Notes under the pieces: model-generated
Database searches by the model: none
Seen by the model: only the letters and a program-made list of their open reading frames with translations
Told to the model about the DNA's origin: nothing
DNA from: Oscillospiraceae bacterium
GTDB lineage: Bacteria; Bacillota; Clostridia; Oscillospirales; CAG-272
Assembly: GCA_009779295.1 (NCBI GenBank)
Contig: WREN01000009.1
Span: 1 to 18,337 of the forward strand
DNA length: 18,337 nt
Direction of reading: 5' to 3'
Part shown: positions 6,659-14,054 of the stretch, piece after piece
Layout of the letters: every line of letters begins with the position of its first letter
Numbering within the stretch: the first letter of the stretch is position 1
Position numbers and translations under genes: made by a program

Positions 6659-7048
6659 TTATACAAATAACTGTTCCTCCCAAACTGTACTGAGGCAAAA
6701 AGGGTGTCCGGCGGGGTCAATCATGGTAATTGATGTTTCAAAAAACTGGGTTTTACATACGGTCGCTCCGTATGCTTTGGCACGTTCCACAGATTCATTG
6801 AGATTTTCAACAAAGAAATCAAAGTGCATCATTTGCGCCTGTTTATCCTTTTCCCACGGCCAAACAGGTGGTTGATAATGCTCAACGGCTTGAAAAACCA
6901 GCATAAACGATTCGTTTGGCGAGCTGACAACCGCATACCCGTTACCGGAATATGTTTTCGTCCAATTTAACATTCTGACGTAAAAATCCACCAAAGCGTT
7001 TTCATCTTCACAATCTATTGCGATTCCTATTGTTTTAACCGGTTCCAT
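6659..7048 (-). CDS. VOC (glyoxalase/bleomycin-resistance fold) protein
   Basis: A 129-residue vicinal-oxygen-chelate protein. It has two beta-alpha-beta-beta-beta modules: the first starts TIGIAIDCEDENALVDFY with WTKTYSGNGYAVV, the second MMHFDFFVENLNESVERAKA with a closing MIDPAGHPFCLS. The second half contains candidate metal or substrate residues (His in MMHFDF, the final DPAGHPF). Members act as isomerases, lyases or drug-binding proteins, so the reaction cannot be given. The start ATG follows the stop of the sugar kinase by one base, which indicates co-translation. GGGGAG of the kinase 3' end, 13 bases upstream, is a weak ribosome binding site. Confidence 0.85.
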   Translation of the reverse strand: MEPVKTIGIAIDCEDENALVDFYVRMLNWTKTYSGNGYAVVSSPNESFMLVFQAVEHYQPPVWPWEKDKQAQMMHFDFFVENLNESVERAKAYGATVCKTQFFETSITMIDPAGHPFCLSTVWEEQLFV

Positions 7049-7049
7049 T

Positions 7050-8075
7050 CTACCGTTGAATTCTCCCCGTGCCGCCGCCTTTGACTAACGCGTTCACTTC
7101 ATCCGCCGTCACGAAATTGAAATCTCCCTCTATCGTATGTTTCAACGCCGACGCGGCGACCGCAAACTCAATCGAATCCTGCAAATTAAATCCATTCAAC
7201 GCGGCATAAATCAGCCCTGCGCCGAACGAATCGCCGCCGCCGACGCGGTCAACGATATGTATCCGGTAAGTATTTGAAAAGACAGTTTCATCAGATTTGG
7301 AATCGTACAGCATCCCCGCCCAATCGTTATCACTCGCGGATATACTCCCGCGCAGCGTGAACGCGACACGTTTACACCCGAACCGCTCCGCAATCTGCTG
7401 CGCAACGCTGATATAACCCTCGTGGTTGAGAATCCCCTTGTCAATATCCGTATCCGCCGCCCGAATCCCGAACACCTTATCGGCGTCCTCCTCGTTCGCG
7501 ATACACAGGTCAACATACGGCATGAGTCCGCCCATAATCCGCCCCGCCTTCTCCGAACTCCACAGATTCTTCCTGAAATTCAAATCGCAGCTTACCGGAA
7601 TATGCATTTCTTTCGCGGTTTTACACGCTTCAAGACAAATCTCCGCGACGTTATCGCCGAGCGCGGGCGTTATCCCCGTGAAGTGAAACCAATCCGCGCC
7701 GTCGAAAATCCTATCCCACTCAAAATCTTTCTTCTCCGCCATCGCGATCGCGGAATATTTTCGGTCATAGATAACCTTCGACGGGCGTTGAGCCGCGCCC
7801 TTTTCGACGTAATAAATCCCGACGCGCTCGCCGCCGCGTACAATATTATTTGTTTCAACTCCGTACCTCCGCAGAATATTTACGGCGGCCTGCCCGATTT
7901 CATGGGAGGGAAGTTTAGTAACGAGCGAACTTTTCACTCCCAAGCCCGCAAGCGATACCGCGACGTTCGCTTCCGCGCCGCCGAAATTGAACTCCATCAC
8001 AGGCGTTTGCACGAATCTGTTATAACCTGGCGGGTTATATCTTATCATCAATTCACCGAAACAAATTACTTTCAT
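7050..8075 (-). CDS. kdgK: PfkB-family sugar kinase, probably 2-dehydro-3-deoxygluconokinase
   Basis: A 341-residue ribokinase-like kinase. KDG kinases phosphorylate 2-dehydro-3-deoxygluconate to KDPG during use of hexuronates and sugar acids, feeding the Entner-Doudoroff aldolase. The N-terminal FGGAEANVAVSLAGLG at 31-46 is the substrate-side signature, and DRVGGGDSFGAG at 276-287 is the second PfkB signature, with catalytic base Asp282. The opening MKVICFGELMIRYNPPG and the overall length fit the KDG kinase branch rather than fructokinase. GAAGGAG sits 8 bases before the ATG. No KDPG aldolase or uronate isomerase is adjacent, so substrate specificity is inferred. The next gene (VOC) starts one base after its stop; the gene before (GNAT) lies 52 bp upstream. 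Confidence 0.8.
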   Translation of the reverse strand: MKVICFGELMIRYNPPGYNRFVQTPVMEFNFGGAEANVAVSLAGLGVKSSLVTKLPSHEIGQAAVNILRRYGVETNNIVRGGERVGIYYVEKGAAQRPSKVIYDRKYSAIAMAEKKDFEWDRIFDGADWFHFTGITPALGDNVAEICLEACKTAKEMHIPVSCDLNFRKNLWSSEKAGRIMGGLMPYVDLCIANEEDADKVFGIRAADTDIDKGILNHEGYISVAQQIAERFGCKRVAFTLRGSISASDNDWAGMLYDSKSDETVFSNTYRIHIVDRVGGGDSFGAGLIYAALNGFNLQDSIEFAVAASALKHTIEGDFNFVTADEVNALVKGGGTGRIQR

Positions 8076-8127
8076 ATTAAATTCTCCTTCAAAATTTGGA
8101 AATAAGATATTAGTTTAAAAGTTTACA

Positions 8128-8616
8128 TCAAATTTTCCACCTATACAATGCCGTATGATAATGATTAAATAAAACCTTTTCTTCTACGCAAACAAACCCT
8201 TCACGTTCATATATTGCACGTAATTTTTCTCTGTCTTGCCAGCAGTCAAGTCGAACAGCGTTTATACCGCGCTGTATTGATTGCATTTTAGCATAATCAA
8301 TAAGAACTTTTGAAACGCCTTGCCCTGCATGGTTGCGTTTTACTGCCAACCGATGTATAAATAGCGATTCGCCTTTGTTTATATCTTGCCAAATTAGTGG
8401 ATCGAAATCAATCAAAGCCATGCACCCGATAGGTTCATTGTGAATATATGCTATGTAAAACTCTTCTATCTTTAAAAATGTAGATAGAAAGTCCCATTTT
8501 ATTCGCTCATGTACCCACATATGCTTACCTGTACTTTCAAGCCAATTAAATACATCAAGCAATATATCTTCTATAATTGGGATATCTGTTTCCATTGCTT
8601 GGTTTATTGTTATCAT
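8128..8616 (-). CDS. GNAT N-acetyltransferase
   Basis: A 162-residue GNAT-fold acetyltransferase using acetyl-CoA. The central strand and pyrophosphate loop read LFIHRLAVKRNHAGQGVSKVL (residues about 85-105), a variant of the (R/Q)xxGxG/A motif, here NHAGQGVS. The C-terminal IYEREGFVCVEEK is the usual motif B helix and strand. The family cannot be tied to a given amine, antibiotic or protein substrate. ATG at 8616 lies 7 bp after the stop of the solute-binding protein, with GGGGA 11 bases upstream, so it is probably in the same transcript. Confidence 0.88.
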   Translation of the reverse strand: MITINQAMETDIPIIEDILLDVFNWLESTGKHMWVHERIKWDFLSTFLKIEEFYIAYIHNEPIGCMALIDFDPLIWQDINKGESLFIHRLAVKRNHAGQGVSKVLIDYAKMQSIQRGINAVRLDCWQDREKLRAIYEREGFVCVEEKVLFNHYHTALYRWKI

Positions 8617-8623
8617 TTCATGT

Positions 8624-10081
8624 TCATTCCCCTATAATACTTTCAATATCCTTTTCCATTGCCGTAATAATTCTTGCTTCTATTTTCATATATTCCGAAA
8701 CGAAATCCCTGCTGTTTTTACCCGTTAGAGTCTGATATAAATCGAGTGCGCCGCCCCAATTGTATATGTAACCTAAATCAAAAATTCGCGTCTTTGAAAT
8801 AATATCCAGCATTTCAACAGATTCATCGTCGCGCAGGATTTTATTCTTCAGCGTAACTTCGTAATAAGCCGGAACGACGGTTTTATATGATTCACAAGCC
8901 AATACCTCCAAGAACGCTCCCATCATTTCAAACTTATCGTTTGAAATCGTGATTGGTACGCCTTGAACCATAACTCCGTAAATCGTCATCGTATTGTAAT
9001 AATCATCCTGTAGTTCGTCGAATTTCGGAATCGGCACAATTCCGAAATCACTCGCCATATCGCGGAAATCGGTAATAGCGTGCATTCCGGTCATATAAAA
9101 CAACATTCTGTCTTCCATATAAGCAGGATATATCACTTCATAATATGAATTAGTGTATTTCGTATAGTGCTGTGCCGTAAGCGTAATATTTTTATTGAGC
9201 ACTATATCAAAAACTTTATCGAGAACATCGACAGCCCTTGCTGTATTCATAGATACAAACGGAATATCGTCTGCGTCTTTTCTGAACATCCTTTCACCCG
9301 CTCCGGAAAGCATAACACAGGTATTATAATATTCATTGCCGAGTCCCCAAAAGTCTTTTTCATTCATTATACCGTCGCCGTCCAAATCGCGCGGGTTGAT
9401 TTCCATAATCATAGAATAAAACTTGTCGATCGTCCATTTGCCGTCGCGGACAAGCTGATACGGATATTCCATTTGAACATCGTCCATAAGAACTTTATTG
9501 AACGAAACCAGCCAGGTATGCTGCGTAGCGGTTAAATCGCTCGCGCTTATGTTGATAAACAGTTTATTGGCGATAGAAAAATCTTTAGTCGCTCTCTGGT
9601 CCCACCACGGCATTGAAAAATCTACATAAGGCAGCGTTTTCAAATTTATCAGCATATTTTTAGAAAGCACACCTTTTATATCTTGAATCCGTTCGTTTAC
9701 TAAATCATATGTATCATCATCCGCCAAAACTGCCCGTTGAACCGCTGTTCCTGCAGAAGTACTTAAAGTAACGTTGAGTTTAATATCGAAGCGGTCTTCT
9801 ATATTAATATTACGCCTGTAAATGGCGTCGTTAATCAAATCGCCGTTCTCGCCTGTACTGAATATCTGGCTCTTTACCATATTTTGATTCGACCGGTCAT
9901 TTTCTAATATATTAATTATTTCTCCGCCGAAAGTCATAGCCGGAACGTTATCCCGCAATTCCTCAGCAGTCGTGTCAATAGCCGCGGTACTTTCATCTTT
10001 TTTAGTGTTATTTTCAACAGCGTTACCTCCGCATGATACTAAAATCAATAAAATTATTAATACGCATATAAATTTTTTCAT
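8624..10081 (-). CDS. Extracellular solute-binding lipoprotein of an ABC importer (family 1 type)
   Basis: A 485-residue secreted binding protein. The signal MKKFICVLIILLILVSCGG ends in a lipobox with Cys17, so the mature protein is anchored to the outer face of the membrane. A Glu/Thr/Asn-rich spacer (18-50) precedes a two-lobed periplasmic-binding fold. An EF-hand-like calcium loop, DLDGDGIMNEKDFWGL, lies at 232-247; this element is common in clostridial sugar-binding proteins. The ligand is unknown: sugars or oligosaccharides are usual. GGGAGTG stands 5 bases before the ATG. No ABC permeases or ATPase follow, so it must work with a transporter coded elsewhere. It heads a run of four minus-strand genes (GNAT, KDG-type kinase, VOC). 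A clear promoter was not found in the 113 bp before it. Confidence 0.85.
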   Translation of the reverse strand: MKKFICVLIILLILVSCGGNAVENNTKKDESTAAIDTTAEELRDNVPAMTFGGEIINILENDRSNQNMVKSQIFSTGENGDLINDAIYRRNINIEDRFDIKLNVTLSTSAGTAVQRAVLADDDTYDLVNERIQDIKGVLSKNMLINLKTLPYVDFSMPWWDQRATKDFSIANKLFINISASDLTATQHTWLVSFNKVLMDDVQMEYPYQLVRDGKWTIDKFYSMIMEINPRDLDGDGIMNEKDFWGLGNEYYNTCVMLSGAGERMFRKDADDIPFVSMNTARAVDVLDKVFDIVLNKNITLTAQHYTKYTNSYYEVIYPAYMEDRMLFYMTGMHAITDFRDMASDFGIVPIPKFDELQDDYYNTMTIYGVMVQGVPITISNDKFEMMGAFLEVLACESYKTVVPAYYEVTLKNKILRDDESVEMLDIISKTRIFDLGYIYNWGGALDLYQTLTGKNSRDFVSEYMKIEARIITAMEKDIESIIGE

Positions 10082-10194
10082 GATTTCACTCCCTTTTATT
10101 TATCATATCACATATTGTTAAGCAATTTGTTACACATTAGTTATATTTTTGTGTTATTATTTTAACAAATATAATTTTAAAGAGGTATACAAAT

Positions 10195-11772
10195 ATGTAT
10201 TATTTTGACTGCAACGTTTGTATCGGCAAGCACGGATACAAACATCCGCTCGAGCCGTGGAAAACAGAGGATATTTTGCGCATTATGGAGCGGTGCGGAA
10301 TCGACGGCGCGCTCGTTTATCATGGAATGTCTAAAGATTACGCCGCGAAATACGGCAACGAACTACTCGCAAACGAAATAAAAAAGAGCCCGCGGCTTTT
10401 CGGTTGTTATACCGTTGCGCCGAACCATACGGGCGACTTTTACGATCCGGAGGCAATGCTCAAAGACATCCGCGATAAAAACATGGTCGCCGCGCGAATG
10501 TTTCCGTCTGCGCATCATTACATCGCGAATGAGCGGACGATGGGCGGCGTATATAAAATGCTGGAAGCAAACAGATTGCCGTTATTTGTAGATTACAGCG
10601 AAATCGATATGGTCGGCATACCCGAAATTCTCGGCAATTATCCCAACCTAAATTTGATATTGCTCGGTATGCCGTGGAGCAAGGAACGGATTTTGTTTCC
10701 GTTGATGGATGAGTTCCCGAATCTGCACGTTGATCTGTCGTCGCTTCAATCCAACCGTATAATTGAGATCATACATAACCGTTACGGGCTTGAGAGAGTG
10801 CTGTTCGGCAGTAATGTGCCAAGACAGAGCGCCGGAGCGGCAAGGGCTTATGCTGATTACTGCGACTTGCCCGAAGCGGAACGTCAAAAGTTCGCGGGAG
10901 GTAATCTCAGCCGCATGACCGGAATCATTCCGCCGCCTGCCGACGCGTTGAAAGACGATTACATCCTGCGCGAATGTGCGGGCGGGCAGCCGATGTCAAC
11001 GCTTACTATCGATTCGCACGCCCATTATCAGCCGGACGGTTACCAAACGGGCGGCGGGTTCATGATGATCGACGGCGACATCGACAATATGGTCAAGTTT
11101 AACGACCGTTTGGGTGTGGAAAAATTCTGCGTAGCGCCATGGCTTGCGATTTGGTCGGATTCTGAAGCAGGGAACCGTACCACGATTGATATGATGAAAA
11201 AATATAAGAACCGCGTGTTCGGTTATGTGCTGATCGACCCCAATTATGTGGAAAACATCGAAGCGACGGCGCGTGAATATCATTTGGAACACGGTTTTCC
11301 GGGAATAAAAATGTTCTACAACCGGACGTTTACTCGTTATAACGATCCTATTTTCGATCCGTGGTGGAAAATCGCGAACGAGAATCATCTCTTCGCTCTC
11401 ATGGATAACGGAAATTATTCGTCGTTTTTGCATGATGTTGACGATTTAGCCGGCAGGTATCCGAACGTTTCGTTCTTTCTCGACCATGCCGGAATCAGTT
11501 TCGCGTACGCAACGAGTTACGTGCCGTACGCGAAAAAGCGCCCGAACATTTATTTGCAACTGACATATACGATGGTTACAGAGGGCGTTATCGAATATTT
11601 TTGCAGGGAAGGCTTGGCGGATAAGGTTTTGTACGGCACCGACGCGCCGATGCGGGATATGCGTCCGCAGCTTGCTTGGGTGGCGTTCGCCGATATTTCG
11701 GTAGAGGATAAGCAAAAAATTCTCGGCGGAAACATGCAGTGGATTCTTGACAAATGCCTAAATATAAAATAA
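10195..11772 (+). CDS. Tandem amidohydrolase-family protein, degenerate N-half fused to intact C-half
   Basis: A 525-residue protein with two amidohydrolase-2-type TIM barrels in one chain, twice the usual length. The C-terminal domain (about 268-525) has the expected metal and catalytic residues: Asp273-Ser-His275-Ala-His277, Lys372 in GIKMFYN, His431 in LDHAG and Asp483 in YGTDAP. The N-terminal domain (1-245) aligns segment by segment but has lost them: DCNVC at 5-9 for DSHAH, Arg101 for the Lys, LLGMPW for LDHAG, and Asn207 in FGSNVP for the Asp. Family members hydrolyse or decarboxylate ring and carboxylate compounds. The N-half may be structural or regulatory. AGAGG lies 9 bases before the ATG. 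It stands alone on the plus strand, diverging from the solute-binding gene; the substrate is unknown. Confidence 0.85.
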   Translation: MYYFDCNVCIGKHGYKHPLEPWKTEDILRIMERCGIDGALVYHGMSKDYAAKYGNELLANEIKKSPRLFGCYTVAPNHTGDFYDPEAMLKDIRDKNMVAARMFPSAHHYIANERTMGGVYKMLEANRLPLFVDYSEIDMVGIPEILGNYPNLNLILLGMPWSKERILFPLMDEFPNLHVDLSSLQSNRIIEIIHNRYGLERVLFGSNVPRQSAGAARAYADYCDLPEAERQKFAGGNLSRMTGIIPPPADALKDDYILRECAGGQPMSTLTIDSHAHYQPDGYQTGGGFMMIDGDIDNMVKFNDRLGVEKFCVAPWLAIWSDSEAGNRTTIDMMKKYKNRVFGYVLIDPNYVENIEATAREYHLEHGFPGIKMFYNRTFTRYNDPIFDPWWKIANENHLFALMDNGNYSSFLHDVDDLAGRYPNVSFFLDHAGISFAYATSYVPYAKKRPNIYLQLTYTMVTEGVIEYFCREGLADKVLYGTDAPMRDMRPQLAWVAFADISVEDKQKILGGNMQWILDKCLNIK

Positions 11773-11775
11773 ATA

Positions 11776-12102
11776 TTAAGTGTTTTTATCCGTACTTTTT
11801 ATTTCTTTGAGATTGCCGATTTTTTTAGCGCGCGTTTCAAGTTCGGTAAAAATATCCTCAATCGGCAGGTTGCATTGATTCATAAGCACGATCAAATGAT
11901 ATATCAGGTCACAGATTTCAAAAGTCAATTCTTTGCTGCTGCCGTTTTTAGCGGCGACAATCGTTTCCGCGCACTCCTCGCCGACTTTTTTGAGGATTTT
12001 ATCCAGCCCTTTTTCGTACAAATAACATGTATACGAACCCTCTTCCGGATTGATTTTCCTGTCGGCGGCAATTCTGTATAATCTTGTTAAAATATCGTCC
12101 AT
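11776..12102 (-). CDS. hisE: Phosphoribosyl-ATP pyrophosphatase
   Basis: HisE removes pyrophosphate from phosphoribosyl-ATP, the second step of histidine synthesis. The 108-residue all-alpha protein shows GSYTCYLYEKGLDKILKKVG followed by EECAETIVAAKN, the MazG-like acidic metal-binding helices, and EICDLIYHLIVLM. An upstream in-frame GTG at 12111 would add three residues inside hisI; ATG at 12102 is chosen because the GGTGA before it, spanning the hisI stop, is a good binding site and MDDILTRLY is the usual opening. Here hisE and hisI are separate genes rather than the fused HisIE of many bacteria. It converges on the amidohydrolase with only 3 bp between stops. Confidence 0.92.
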   Translation of the reverse strand: MDDILTRLYRIAADRKINPEEGSYTCYLYEKGLDKILKKVGEECAETIVAAKNGSSKELTFEICDLIYHLIVLMNQCNLPIEDIFTELETRAKKIGNLKEIKSTDKNT

Positions 12103-12103
12103 T

Positions 12104-12424
12104 TCATTCACCGCTTTCGTATAATTTATTGTGAAAACAGGAAAATTCGCCTGTGTGGCAAGCGTTGCCGATTTGTTCGGCTTTGATTAGCAGCGTATCC
12201 GCGTCGCAGTCGTAGTAAATGCTTTTCACGTTTTGGAAATGACCGGACGTTTCGCCTTTGTTCCAAAGCTGCTGCCTTGAGCGGCTGTAGAACCATGTGC
12301 GTCCGGTTTCCAATGTCAACTTTAATGAAGCCTCGTTCATATAACCGAGCATAACGACTTCGTTTGTGTTCGCGTCCTGTATGATCGCGGGAATCAAATC
12401 GCTTTTTTCAAACAAGTTTAACAT
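12104..12424 (-). CDS. hisI: Phosphoribosyl-AMP cyclohydrolase
   Basis: HisI opens the adenine ring of phosphoribosyl-AMP, the third step of histidine synthesis. The 106-residue enzyme has the zinc- and substrate-binding signatures: WNKGETSGHFQNV, DCDADTLL with paired Asp for magnesium, and NACHTGEFSCF with Cys and His ligands. The length equals the stand-alone HisI type. The start lies inside the 3' end of hisF (17-bp overlap), and its stop adjoins the hisE start, so the three genes are translationally coupled. Confidence 0.95.
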   Translation of the reverse strand: MLNLFEKSDLIPAIIQDANTNEVVMLGYMNEASLKLTLETGRTWFYSRSRQQLWNKGETSGHFQNVKSIYYDCDADTLLIKAEQIGNACHTGEFSCFHNKLYESGE

Positions 12425-13166
12425 TTACGCCACGTTCCTTCAAATAATTTTTTACTTCCATAATAGTCAGTTCCTTGAAATGGAACAATGTCGCGGCGAG
12501 CGCGGCGTCTGCGTTTGCGATTTCAAATGCGTCGTAGAAATGTTCGAGTTTCCCGCATCCTCCGGATGCCGTAACCGGAATATTGATTGCGTCCGTGATA
12601 AGTTTCGTCAAAACTAAATCGTACCCGTTCTTCATGCCGTCCGTATCAACGGAAGTGAGCAGAATTTCGCCCGCGCCGAGTTTTTCGCCCTCAATAGCCC
12701 ATTCAATAGCGTCAATGCCCGTGTTTTTCCGTCCGCCGTCTATGATAACCCTGTATTTGCCGTCAATCATTTGCGCGTCGATTGCAAGCACAATGCGTTC
12801 GCTGCCAAACTTTTCCGCGGCCTTCGCGAGTATGGATTTATCCAAAACCGCGGCGGAATTGATCCCGACTTTGTCCGCTCCGGCGTTCAAAATATCTTGA
12901 ATATCCTCGACCGTTTTTATTCCGCCTCCGACCGCGAACGGCACGGTTACTTCCTTCGCGACCTTTTCGACGAGCGCAACTATCGTTTTGCGCTTCTCGT
13001 GAGTGGCAGTAATGTCAAGAAACACCAGTTCGTCCGCTCCTTGGGAACAATAGTACTTCGCGTTCTCGACAGGATCACCTGCGTCCCTAAAATTAACGAA
13101 ATTGACGCCTTTGACGACGCGCCCGTCTTTTACATCCAAACAGGGAATAATTTTTTTGTAATTCAT
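12408..13166 (-). CDS. hisF: Imidazole glycerol phosphate synthase cyclase subunit
   Basis: HisF is the cyclase half of imidazole glycerol phosphate synthase. With the glutaminase HisH it converts PRFAR to imidazole glycerol phosphate and AICAR. The 252-residue half-barrel repeat protein carries both catalytic Asp residues, Asp11 in PCLDVKDGRVVKG and Asp130 in AIDAQ. The two phosphate sites are also seen, PFAVGGGI near 76-83 and TASGGCG in the second half. AAAGGATTG precedes the ATG. HisH, HisA and the earlier his genes are not in the window, so the histidine pathway is split: only the hisF-hisI-hisE tail is here, with its own promoter. Confidence 0.97.
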   Translation of the reverse strand: MNYKKIIPCLDVKDGRVVKGVNFVNFRDAGDPVENAKYYCSQGADELVFLDITATHEKRKTIVALVEKVAKEVTVPFAVGGGIKTVEDIQDILNAGADKVGINSAAVLDKSILAKAAEKFGSERIVLAIDAQMIDGKYRVIIDGGRKNTGIDAIEWAIEGEKLGAGEILLTSVDTDGMKNGYDLVLTKLITDAINIPVTASGGCGKLEHFYDAFEIANADAALAATLFHFKELTIMEVKNYLKERGVNVKLV

Positions 13167-13191
13167 ATAATCAATCCTTTCATACTTTAAT

Positions 13192-13220
13192 ATGATAACA
13201 CATTAACGTGCTAAAGTCAA
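13192..13220 (-). promoter_or_regulatory. Predicted sigma-A promoter for hisF-hisI-hisE
   Basis: On the minus strand TTGACT (13220-13215) and TATCAT (13197-13192) are 17 bp apart. The implied start near 13185 leaves a leader of only about 18 nt, too short for a T-box or a leader-peptide attenuator. Confidence 0.7.
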
Positions 13221-13235
13221 TGTGCAAACTGCACA
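13221..13235. promoter_or_regulatory. Palindrome abutting the hisF -35 box
   Basis: TGTGCA-AAC-TGCACA is a perfect 6-bp inverted repeat placed directly before the -35 box of the hisF promoter. It may be an operator. It is also just 15 bp beyond the permease stop, so a weak terminator is possible, though no T run follows it on the minus strand. Confidence 0.4.
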
Positions 13236-13250
13236 AAATTTTTATAATAA

Positions 13251-14054
13251 TTATCCGCCTTGTACAACAACCCGACGTAACGCTCGTTTAATCCACAGTT
13301 TGCCGATACAAACCAAAACTAAAAACCAAAATAATTGCATTAAAATTTTGAATATCGCCTCCTCAGTTTTGTAAGCACCGTTGTAGATTAAGAAAGGCGT
13401 GTTGTGCATTGACGCGAAGGGAAGCAGTTCGACGGCCTTACGTATCGAATCTGGGTAGAGCGGTAGCGGTATTAACTCACCTGATAAAAAACTAACAATA
13501 TTTGTGACTATAATTCTTGTACCTAAAGGCGATATAGTATAAAATATCGTGATGTATATTAACATTGTGAAAGAAATAACAAGCATGAATCCGATGAACA
13601 TCGAAATCAGAAACAATCCAAACGTCAAGAAACTGTCGGGCAATGACAGCCGCATGTTCGCGGGAAGAAAAACCGCGAAAATCAATATCGGCAAACAGCG
13701 CAAAGTTACTTTTGCGGTTCGCGTTGAAACGTTTTTAACGAACCACATTGTGTAAATATCAACAGGTCTGCACATTTCATAAGCTACGTTGCCGGAAGTT
13801 ATCATGTTCATGATGTCGTTGTCATACGACCAAGAATTGAATAACATCAGAAACGCCTGCGTCAGCCAAATATATGTAGCGAGTTGCGGCATCGTCATCG
13901 AAGCGGCGGAGATATTAGAACGGAAAAACGCTTCATACATCAAAATGAACATAAAACCAAACGCGAACTGTGTCGAGATTCCGGCATATGCCGCGGCACG
14001 GTATTGCAACCCGTTTATGAAGCGGATACGCAAGAACGAAAAATACTTCCTCAT
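13251..14054 (-). CDS. ABC-2 type transporter permease (DUF990-like)
   Basis: A 267-residue integral membrane protein with about six hydrophobic segments. The opening FLRIRFINGLQYRAAAYAG and the YEMCRPVDIY segment are typical of the ABC-2 permease group with the DUF990/ABC2_membrane_6 fold. Such permeases work with an ATPase like the one encoded just upstream, in uncharacterised exporters. Its ATG overlaps the ATPase stop by four bases (ATGA), so the two are coupled. The usual operon has two different permeases after the ATPase; only this one is present, and the next gene downstream is hisF. The transporter may be a homodimer, or the second permease may lie elsewhere or be lost. The substrate is unknown. 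Confidence 0.87.
   Translation of the reverse strand: MRKYFSFLRIRFINGLQYRAAAYAGISTQFAFGFMFILMYEAFFRSNISAASMTMPQLATYIWLTQAFLMLFNSWSYDNDIMNMITSGNVAYEMCRPVDIYTMWFVKNVSTRTAKVTLRCLPILIFAVFLPANMRLSLPDSFLTFGLFLISMFIGFMLVISFTMLIYITIFYTISPLGTRIIVTNIVSFLSGELIPLPLYPDSIRKAVELLPFASMHNTPFLIYNGAYKTEEAIFKILMQLFWFLVLVCIGKLWIKRALRRVVVQGG

Noticed and set aside
7422..8105. A 227-codon plus-strand frame opposite the sugar kinase
   Set aside because: It is the complement of a clear PfkB gene and has the Arg/His-rich composition typical of antisense frames.
9330..9390. EF-hand-like loop in the solute-binding protein taken as a dockerin
   Set aside because: There is only one loop and it sits inside the binding fold. 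Dockerins need two repeated loops and are usually terminal.
10996..11433. A 145-codon minus-strand frame inside the amidohydrolase
   Set aside because: The plus strand carries intact amidohydrolase motifs across the same bases. The antisense frame has no recognisable fold or start signal.
13167..13250. T-box or leader-peptide attenuator before hisF
   Set aside because: The predicted leader is about 18 nt and has neither His codons nor a terminator/antiterminator pair.
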